DNA of 64,000 nt from Tubulanus polymorphus (lineage: Eukaryota > Nemertea > Palaeonemertea > Tubulaniformes > Tubulanidae). Below are positions 56,202 to 64,000 of this stretch, in pieces. The notes under the pieces are model-generated. The model searched no databases. It was not told the origin of the DNA and worked only from the letters and a program-made list of their open reading frames with translations. The stretch covers positions 4,029,631 to 4,093,630 of the forward strand of contig NC_134033.1 in assembly GCF_964204645.1 (NCBI RefSeq), in the 5' to 3' direction. Position 1 is the stretch's first letter; each line of letters opens with the position of its first letter. The translations under genes and the position numbers were made by a program.

Positions 56202-57298
56202 CCATATCCTTGGTTTGTTGACGTAGACGTCTGATATTGTCATTGTTTTAACTTCGAATTCTATTTTCATATTCGATCTTAAAAAATCCGATGTCGTCAA
56301 AACGCACAGAATGACGAGAAATCCGTCTGATTTTACACTCAGAGATTTAAGATGGTTAAAACTGAGTAAAATATCAGTTTTCACAATACGTAACCCTTCC
56401 TGTTTATATACACCAACGACACCTGGTGACGAGACTAGATCACGTGTCCAGTTGAAGACGACGTACTGCAGAACATCGACTGTGATAGACCAGCAGTATA
56501 AGTGTTTAGACTGAGTTACTATATGTGGTATTCCATCAATTGTAGTGAGCAGTCCTGATTTATTATAAACTTGAATTAACGGGTTAGAGATGTTCCAATC
56601 TGATATTTTGTAAACTTGCACGAGTAACTGTGACTTAAACGACCGTCTACTTGAAATGAATTCTATACGTGCTTTATTATTTTTAGTATAAAACGATGAA
56701 GGCGGATGTCCGGTTTGTTCTCGTATAAGAGCTATAGGTTCACTGGTGCTGTTCCATCCGTCGTAAATTTGAGGACGAGTTTTCATTGGATCCTCACCTG
56801 GTCTTAATATGAAATCTATCTGTATAAACGTTAAATTCATTGCAAACCCGTCTGGCATCCCGATCCATTCTAACAACAATTTACAACGCCGGGTATCAAT
56901 CCTGAATTCAGAACCCGTTTGAGTTGGTAATTCTTTAACCGCACGCTTTGAGCATTTATGTACAATTTTCAAGCGACTCTGTTCTTCAAAACGATATATG
57001 ATATAAACCCGACTACCTCGCGCTCCATCGACGTTACTTGAACGAGAAAACTTCCCGGTAAAGAGCTGTTGACGAACCAACGACATTCGACACCGCGCAT
57101 TAACGACGGATAGTTCGGTGAAACGATGTAACCAGACGTAGAATCGACGGAGTGTTGAGTGTTGTTACAAGATGAACTGACTGAAACAGACGCGGCTTCC
57201 TCGACAGAGTTTGCGCGATCAGCCCGCGTAAATATACAGTCTCCGCAAGCGATCAGTAAAACTACGAACAACGCTTTCATTCGCTGCATATTGAACAC
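56202..57298 (-). pseudogene. Receptor unit 3, exon 1, broken by a 139-bp deletion
   Basis: The first CUB domain lacks 139 bp at about 57035-57038, where GACGTTACT joins directly to TGAACGAG. The intact copies carry ACT on both sides of the missing segment, so the deletion fits microhomology repair. Since 139 is not a multiple of three, the frame shifts after FLVQV and stops about 20 codons later (VLKNRVA). The rest of the exon is open in the original frame to the donor (RIW-GTAAG). The residue before the donor is Trp where other copies have Ser. Unit 3 therefore cannot make a full receptor unless splicing bypasses the lesion. Confidence 0.8.
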
Positions 57299-57504
57299 AA
57301 TTCACGCTTTAATATTCGATAATATTTTCTATCTATACCTCAAAATATTCTGCGTCTCTGTAAAACACTTCGTCAATATCTGTTTCGACAATTCACACTC
57401 TACAGTCAATATAATAACTGAGTTGAAGGTAATTGAAGCGTGTGGATATCTGATTGTGGCGGTTGAGGACTTGTTCGGTGCTGACACGGAGAACCAACAC
57501 CAAC
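57299..57504 (-). promoter_or_regulatory. 5' flank of unit 3, shortened by about 305 bp
   Basis: The sequence next to the start codon jumps from TTCACGCTT straight to AATATTCGATAATATTTTC, which lies about 320 bp upstream in unit 2. The deleted part includes the conserved palindrome ACTGGCGCCAGT and its surroundings. Confidence 0.5.
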
Positions 57505-57660
57505 CAAGTAAGACGACGATGACAGCGGTAGAATAGAAACTGTGCTTCTAACGAGCCAACAAATGCAGCAAACACCGATAACGTATTTCGGAGTTATAAT
57601 CGGACTTCTAGAAAACGGGTTGACTATATTTAGATATATACGATATTTAGAATTGAGAGA
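57505..57660 (-). pseudogene. 7TM-coding shard upstream of unit 3
   Basis: A single piece starting at AAGTAAGACGACGATGACAG and matching exon 3 through TM4 and the ICL2 loop, then degenerating after GGTTGACTATATTT. Same left breakpoint as the shards at 1993, 11195 and 46491. Confidence 0.65.
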
Positions 57661-58196
57661 TATGTTATAGCAGCCTCTATTTATTACTCTTGAAGATTTG
57701 AATAAATAAAAATAACTGTGCCAGCTGCTGCTGCTGCTGCTGCGATAGTTCTAAGAAATTCGAGTTTCAGACAATGGACATTTGATTAATTGAATTTATT
57801 GCATATTTACTATGATGATATCGTCTTAATTTTATTTATTTTATGATAAGATTCGTGTTTAATTTCAGCGACGATTCGAGTTATAGACAATGAAAATGTT
57901 ATTTATATTACAGACAATGAAGATTTGATTAATTGAATTTTTTGCATATTTCCTATGATGATATCATCTTAATTTATTTTAGGTTATAATCAATTGCAAA
58001 TAGTTCTAAGATTCGTGCTTGATTCCTGTGAAAATTCGAGTGACAATTCAATAATGGAAATGTGATTGATAAATTGTGTTGCAAACTGGTTTTTCTTTCA
58101 ATTCGATTTTGAAAGGATTTAATTTACTGCATAGAACTATCATTTTAACGAGGACTGTTAGAGAATATCTGATATTATATCTACTTCATATATTCT
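57661..58196. other. Intergenic stretch homologous to other blocks
   Basis: It holds a (CTG)n run at about 57724-57744 and a local duplication: ATGATGATATC occurs at about 57812 and 57957. It ends where a LINE interrupts TCTACTTCATATAT. No gene is seen. Confidence 0.35.
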
Positions 58197-59683
58197 ACTT
58201 CGAAACTCGGAATTGCACTTGCGCGAAACGACGCAAAATCGTTCTGGCGTATTCTAAAATCCACCCAGGAAAAAAAAACGAAAGAAAGGGTAATAAACCG
58301 ACATTAAATGAATTCGAAACGTATTTTGCCGGCCTGGGCGAATCCGTGAACAATGCCACTATTGATCCCGACCTCCAACTTAATAATCGAGACCAATTAA
58401 AGTCGCAGGAGCCACATGATTTAGATTTTCCTGTTACGATAGAGGAATTTGTAATAAAAAAAAACTGAAACGCGGAAAATCGCCTGGATTAGATAATATA
58501 CTTTCTGATATGTTTGCGGCTACCCTGACTATATATTTTAATGCCATTTTAGAAACCGGTTTGTACCCAAGCGACTGGTGTTAGGGTTGTATCACTCCGA
58601 TCTATAAAAAGGGCTCCGTATCAGATCGCAATAACTATAGAGGGATAACTGTGCTAAGCTGTTTCGGAAAGTTCTTTTCTACCATTATTAACACTCGTAC
58701 AATTCAGTGGACAGAAACATATATCATATAAACGAATGTCAGGCTGGCTTTAGGCCAAACAACGGTACTACGCAACAATCGTTTGTGATATCATCCTTAA
58801 TTGAAAAACTTACGATCTGTTACTAATGGACTCGAATAATGTTCCAAATGCAAAAAAACTGGGCAACAGATATGCGAGATTTGTTGAACCGCCTAGGTTT
58901 AGGTAATTTTTGGCTAGACTAGGCTATATACAATAAAACTCTGTTCTTAAAATTAGTCGAACAGAAAGTTAAAGATATGTTTATCCAGAACTGGTACGGC
59001 TCAATGGAGAATAGCTCCAAATGTATCTATTATGAAAATTTCAAAACTATGTTCAAATATGAAGGATATTTAGATATCAGCGATCATCATTTGGTTAGCA
59101 TTTCAAGTAAATTTAGGTGTAGTAATCATAACCTGCATGTTGAAACTGGAAGATGGGCCCGACCCATCACACCCAGAGAACAGCGTATATGTAGCCTTTG
59201 TAACACTGACCAAGTAGAAGATGAGTACCACGTATTGCAATGCTTACAGTGCCATGAGAAGCAATCTTCTTTCGAACTATTATGTTCACCATCCATCTGT
59301 CTTCAAATCTTTTAACTTATTATCTTCCAACTCTCCTGCCACCATTATAAAACTAGGCAAGTGTTTATATCAATTATTTAAAAGAAGAAAATTGCTACTC
59401 AGGGACGATAATCTCTAAATCGCAGAAACCGTCATATGTATCATTATCTTTTATATATTGTCATTACAAGTTTGTAAACAACTTTGACAGAAATAAATAC
59501 TATACTATACTATACTATACTATACTATACTATACTATACTATACTATACTATACTATACTATACTATACTATACTATACTATACTATACTATACTATAC
59601 TATACTATACTATACTATACTATACTATACTATACTATACTATACCATACCATACTATACTATACTATACTATACTATACTAT
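58197..59683 (+). mobile_element. Degenerate LINE with an (ACTAT)n tail
   Basis: The pieces run in order but in broken frames: an RT N-terminal linker (NEFETYFAGLGESVNN), RT motifs (LKRGKSPGLDN, IYKKGS, NNYRGITVLSCFGK, QAGFRPNNGTTQQSF), then a C-terminal Cys motif (ICSLCNTDQVEDEYHVLQC). Internal deletions remove the catalytic core. The 3' end passes into an (ACTAT)n microsatellite at about 59498-59683. The family differs from the LINE at 48187. The 3' portion recurs at 13787-14090. Confidence 0.75.
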
Positions 59684-60119
59684 ATCAGTTAGGGAATTGA
59701 AGTTGACATATTAACACGGTCAGTCCGGTATTATTTAGCCAGTGCTTCTCGTGTCCATTGAACCTCATTATGCCAAACTCAGTTCATATTGTGTCCAGTT
59801 ATTGTCCTCGGTTTTTGAAATAATTGAATACTTATTCGTAACATACGTTGAATTCACTATACACGCGCATATATGTCCAGTCCTTACGTGAGGTTAGGTT
59901 AGTAAAAAGGGAGATCTATAAGCTTTTTATCAATTATTAGGTCCACTAATTAAATGACTGATTTGCGAAGTTGCTGAGGGATGCTTTCGATAGTTCACAT
60001 CTCGTGGATAAATTAGTCTAGTTGACTCTCTGTCTCTGGGATCTCACTCGGGAATCCAACCTAAACTTAAACATTGATTCTACCAGTCAGAACTGAAATA
60101 TGAAATTGTTGTTTTTCAG
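59684..60119. other. Intergenic stretch conserved between array blocks
   Basis: Homology with 2700-3151 resumes at CAGTTAGG right after the LINE tail. It includes CGCGCATATATGTCCAGTCC and TTACGTGAGGTTAGG. Confidence 0.35.
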
Positions 60120-60789
60120 ATAAACCATTGCTCACTCAGAAACTGCAGTCATACCGCAGCCAATAACGCTGGGCTGACTAAACCAATGCTGTGGACTCCA
60201 AGCCTTTATAGATAATCCATGATGCTCCGCACAGAAATTGGTGGTGAGTAGATTTGTTGTTGTTTATTACTGGATATAACAGATTACAATATGCATGTAT
60301 CGAGGCAAATAAAGGTTATTATTGAGATCAATATTCATTTTTAGGTAAGCTTATCTTCTCTCAGGACCTGATTGCTGTCAATGTTTGCTGACTAAACCAA
60401 CAAGGCCGGGCAGATATTAGTGCTGTAGCTCGGGTGTCACATCTCCCAAGGAAACGATAACAGATTGAAATCCATGCAGTTCCTCACATGAATTGGTGAG
60501 CGGACATTTTAATTTCAAATCTAAATGTCAAACTTAAGTTAGGTCTGATTCGAGCTGATTCAAGTCTCATTAAACACTTAAGTTGCTTTTTCAGAGACGA
60601 CCTTCCTGTGCAGGATCTGATTGCTGCCAATGCACGTTGACTAAACCGACAAATACAGTTTCCAGATTCCAGACCTTCCTCACTTCATCAGGACCTGATT
60701 GCATCAAGTGTATGCTAACTAAAACAACCTGGTCTGCTAGAGGACTCCTGTGAGCTGAATGATAATCTAAAAACTGCTCACATAAATCG
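60120..60789 (+). ncRNA. Exon-like modules A, B and C, block 4
   Basis: Module A is 60120-60243, B 60345-60495 and C 60595-60789. The borders are TTTTTCAG or TTTTTAG and GTGAGTAG, GTGAGCGG, GTGAGTAG. Module A holds an inserted AAACTGCAGTCATACCGCAG phrase, and B has lost three bases relative to the 154-bp form, while all splice-like dinucleotides are retained. Confidence 0.4.
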
Positions 60790-61397
60790 GTGAGTAGAAA
60801 TTATAAATTATTTCTCTCTAGGAAACTGAGGTTAGGTTTAATCTTAGGGTATTTCGTGTTCACTCACGCGTGACGAGGGTTGATATACAAACTACCATCG
60901 TCACTAATTGAATCATCCAGAAGAACTTCAAATATTGGTTTTTTTAAATGATGCCCTTTCGCCACAATCTCGGGGCATGTTCGCTACCGTGTCGATTGAA
61001 CCAACCCAAATCGCGACCGGAAGACTCAAACTCTTCCGGAATAAACTAAGGAGCTCCACACGTCACATGAATCATGGCGAGTAGACATTTTGTGGAGTCG
61101 AAATATCTAATCACCATGATTTAATTTCAATACACTGCAGAGCTGTATAATATTGTATGAAAACTTATGTTTCAAAAAATGAGCGCAAATTTATCGCAAC
61201 AATGAGGACCTCGACGGACCGCCACGAAATGACAACTAGAAACTGGAAACTTCTTTATTGTGAATGACACAATAAAAAAATTAAACTAATTCGGTCATGC
61301 GATTTCAAACGAACTCAACTAAGTTTTAGGATTTCGAGTTTCAACCCCTATTTATAGATAGGCAAACATTATACAGGGACTCCTGTCAAACTGTTGT
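60790..61397. other. Intergenic; degenerate module D and receptor 3' flank
   Basis: Counterpart of 3800-4407. Nothing coding is seen. Confidence 0.3.
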
Positions 61398-64000
61398 TTA
61401 TTTACTGCATGTCGTCAATCCTAGTCGTCGTTTATTGCGTTCACGAATAGATTTCATATCGATAGTAAGGATTGTATAAAGAAGCGGATTCAGAGACGAG
61501 TTGATCGGTAAAAATAGAACGGCCAGCCAAGCGGCCACCTGGTTCGGAATCTCGACCGAAAATACGGCGCAAAACTGAACGATTATTATCGGTAGCCAGC
61601 AAAATAGATTACAAAGATTGATTACTAAACTCCTTCGTGCTAAAACCAGTTCGGTAGGATCGGCTCTACCCGAGCCCGACCTACTTCCAGATACGAGTCT
61701 ATACATCTGAGCGTACGTCGTCATTATCGTAGCCAATATGGCCGCATTAAACAAGGCAAAAATAGCGAATGAATAGTGCCAGCCATTGACGTCGATCGTC
61801 AGTAAATTCATAGGCAAACAGACTCCGGTTGTACCGTAAAAATTGTCTCCGAAGTAAGACGACGATGACAGCGGTAGAATAGAAACCGTGCTTATAACGA
61901 GCCAACAAATGCAGCAAATACCGATAACGTATTTCGGAGTTATAATCGGACTTCTAGAAAACGGGTTGACGATATTTGAATATCTCTGACGCGTTAGAAT
62001 TAAGAGAAAAGTTAAGGAACCTTCGCACGAAACAGCGACAATAACCCCGGCGAGACGACATAATGAGCTATCCGTCCAGGTTTCAGAATACAGAAAATAA
62101 ACGCCTTTGAACACGTAGTCAGCTCCTGCGATCAAAAACAAATAGACCGACATCAGAAAATCACAACCGGCAATATTTATGATGAGGATGTCTGAAGATG
62201 TGTTACGTGTTCCGGTGGATTCCATCCGCAAAGCTTGAACGCGAAATAAGATAACGATACTGTTAGCGAGAAAACTGAAAGATGCGATCATCCAGATGAT
62301 GGCTCTCAGTACAGCGTTACCCATTAGGTCAGAGCAGGTCGAAAATTGATCAGCTTCGGGAAGACATCGGTCAACATTCGGTGCCATGCAGCAAAATTTG
62401 TAAGCATCCGAAGCGAGGTATTTCAATGATGTAAGATCGCCAAGAACGTTTCTCTGTACGGATATTACTTCAAAATTGTTGACGAGGTCAAGAATTACAA
62501 GTCGAACCAATCCAGAAAAAGCATAGCTAGAAATATAATGTATTCTGTTACTGCTGATATTTAACGACTGTAATGCGGATAAACCTTTAAACACATTTTC
62601 ACCGAGAACCGATATAGAAAGTCCGTGAAGATCGAGAACAGTAAGTGACGTCAGACCTCGGAAACTACCGTCTTCTAAATGTTGCAGCGGATTTCCGATA
62701 AGAAATAGTTCTTTTAAACCGATCAAACCTGCGAATGTATTAGCAGATAATGATGTTAATCGGTTGTGAGTAAGGTCTAATGCGTATAGATTGTTTAGAT
62801 TAGAAAACGCATTTGGAACGATATAAGACAAATTATTGCCCGAAATATCGAGAAAACGAAGATAAATGAAAGAGTTGAACGTCGACTCGTTAAATACGAC
62901 TCGGTTATTCGACAAAATCAAAACCCGAGTTGATTCTATAAAACGACCAGTAATATCTGATAAAAGAGCATTTTCACAATCGATGAAATGACCACGGCAA
63001 TTACAACGTTCAGAACACGTGACCTTACAGTATGTCTCGTCATCAGAGTTATGTTTACAATTTACGACTCCGTCGCAGACTTCAGATTGCGGAATACATC
63101 GATTTTCCTGGCCACATTTAAACATTCCCGGACACGACCAAGTCTCGCAGTTTCGTTCAACTTCTGAATTAGGACAATCGGATCGACCGTCACAAACGTG
63201 TCTGATCGGTATACAGTAAGATGACGGACATTTTACAGTACCAGCCGCGCATTCGAAGTCATTACACGCGAGTATATGTTCAAGATTTCTACATACCGGG
63301 AAACCAATTGGCATCCTTTCTAAAATACACCTTTCGTGTCGGGAATAACAGCGAGGAGAATTGAACGAACATCTTTGTTCATCCGATTCCTTACACAGAT
63401 CTGTGAAACGAGTCGTACAGTTATTGTCATTATTACAGTAAACCTCGGGATTCACTGTCATATTAGAGACCAATTCGTCTTCTTCGAGACTTCCGCTACA
63501 ATCCACGACACCATCCCGATACAACTGAGAACTAATACATTCACCGTCCGCGCACGAAAACCCCTGACAAATTTCGGAAGTGCATCCGATCTCATCGGAA
63601 CCGTCTTTACAGTTGGCTAGTCCGTCACATCTTTTATAACTATCGATACATTGGTGATTGGAACAGCGATATTGCGTAGATAAACACGGTGGATGATAAC
63701 ACGAGTTCTCATCCGAGCCATCGACGCAATCTCTCATAAAGTCGCAGAAACCGCTAATCGATATAACCTGTCCATCGTTACAGCGGAACTGACTGTGTAC
63801 ATTGATATCCGTACAATCGAGTTCATCTTCACCGTGTTGACAGTCGTGTCTGGTATCACATACGCGATGGTCGCTGATACATCTTTGATCGTTACATTTA
63901 AACTGCCACGGTTTACAACCGCTTATAGAAGCTAACTCTACACCAGTTACATTATAGGTACATAACACGGAATGCACTTTATCTTTTGTATCATCGAAAG
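61398..64000 (-). CDS. Receptor unit 4, exon 3 (partial, runs off the window)
   Basis: Open from the window edge to the stop (TTCSK). It starts inside the second lectin-like module (LCTYNVTGVELA) and includes all LDLa repeats, the LRRs and the 7TM domain. The LDLa acidic cluster of one repeat is altered (NSEVERNC for NSEDERNC), a change at a calcium-coordinating position. The LRR segment VNNFEVISVQRN is closer to unit 1, and the C-terminus is TTCSK where others have TTSSK. QRY and NPLLY are kept. Exons 1 and 2 lie beyond the right edge. Confidence 0.8.
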   Translation of the reverse strand, partial: FDDTKDKVHSVLCTYNVTGVELASISGCKPWQFKCNDQRCISDHRVCDTRHDCQHGEDELDCTDINVHSQFRCNDGQVISISGFCDFMRDCVDGSDENSCYHPPCLSTQYRCSNHQCIDSYKRCDGLANCKDGSDEIGCTSEICQGFSCADGECISSQLYRDGVVDCSGSLEEDELVSNMTVNPEVYCNNDNNCTTRFTDLCKESDEQRCSFNSPRCYSRHERCILERMPIGFPVCRNLEHILACNDFECAAGTVKCPSSYCIPIRHVCDGRSDCPNSEVERNCETWSCPGMFKCGQENRCIPQSEVCDGVVNCKHNSDDETYCKVTCSERCNCRGHFIDCENALLSDITGRFIESTRVLILSNNRVVFNESTFNSFIYLRFLDISGNNLSYIVPNAFSNLNNLYALDLTHNRLTSLSANTFAGLIGLKELFLIGNPLQHLEDGSFRGLTSLTVLDLHGLSISVLGENVFKGLSALQSLNISSNRIHYISSYAFSGLVRLVILDLVNNFEVISVQRNVLGDLTSLKYLASDAYKFCCMAPNVDRCLPEADQFSTCSDLMGNAVLRAIIWMIASFSFLANSIVILFRVQALRMESTGTRNTSSDILIINIAGCDFLMSVYLFLIAGADYVFKGVYFLYSETWTDSSLCRLAGVIVAVSCEGSLTFLLILTRQRYSNIVNPFSRSPIITPKYVIGICCICWLVISTVSILPLSSSSYFGDNFYGTTGVCLPMNLLTIDVNGWHYSFAIFALFNAAILATIMTTYAQMYRLVSGSRSGSGRADPTELVLARRSLVINLCNLFCWLPIIIVQFCAVFSVEIPNQVAAWLAVLFLPINSSLNPLLYTILTIDMKSIRERNKRRLGLTTCSK

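Overview
The window is animal nuclear DNA. It has spliced genes with GT/AG introns, a high load of transposons and mini/microsatellites, and receptors built like the molluscan GRL101 family (LDLa repeats, leucine-rich repeats and a rhodopsin-class 7TM in one chain). That suggests a lophotrochozoan invertebrate such as a mollusc, annelid or brachiopod; the species cannot be fixed from the sequence.

The dominant content is a minus-strand tandem array of very similar giant receptors. Each has three coding exons joined in phase 0. Exon 1 (~1.24 kb) encodes a signal peptide, a CUB domain and CUB-like modules. Exon 2 (~1.35 kb) encodes more CUB-like modules and the first half of a C-type lectin domain. 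Exon 3 (3,270 bp) completes the lectin domain and encodes a second lectin-like module, about six LDLa repeats, an LRR block and the seven-helix domain. Unit 1 (4408-10667) and unit 2 (16284-22513) look intact. Unit 3 (51072-57298) has a frameshifting 139-bp deletion in exon 1. Unit 4 enters from the right edge (61398-64000). Two further copies, 548-1459 and 45046-45957, keep only the 5' part of exon 1 and end at an LTR-like repeat that supplies the stop codon.

The array is made of large duplicated blocks: about 1-11000 resembles 44512-57600. Between genes are (i) conserved 5' flanks with a 12-bp palindrome, (ii) 7TM-coding shards that share a breakpoint in the Ser-rich TM4/ECL2 segment, and (iii) plus-strand, exon-like non-coding modules bounded by conserved splice signals. 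An inverted copy of (iii) lies at 35.6-36.8 kb with no receptor beside it.

The stretch 23-44.5 kb is a repeat-rich island. It holds scattered exons of an RCC1-repeat gene (+), two linked exons of a possible expansin-like gene (-), tRNA-derived SINEs, MITEs, a long foldback element, nested inverted repeats, many minisatellites, a (TA)n tract and a 4-kb LTR-flanked element with no recognisable coding content. Two degenerate or truncated LINE insertions interrupt the array; their empty sites survive in paralogous blocks.

If expressed, the receptors would be cell-surface proteins with a large lectin/CUB/LDLa ectodomain signalling through G proteins; no ligand can be inferred. Paralogues are almost identical in the LDLa-LRR-7TM part but differ in sequence and length at a few sites in the CUB-like region.
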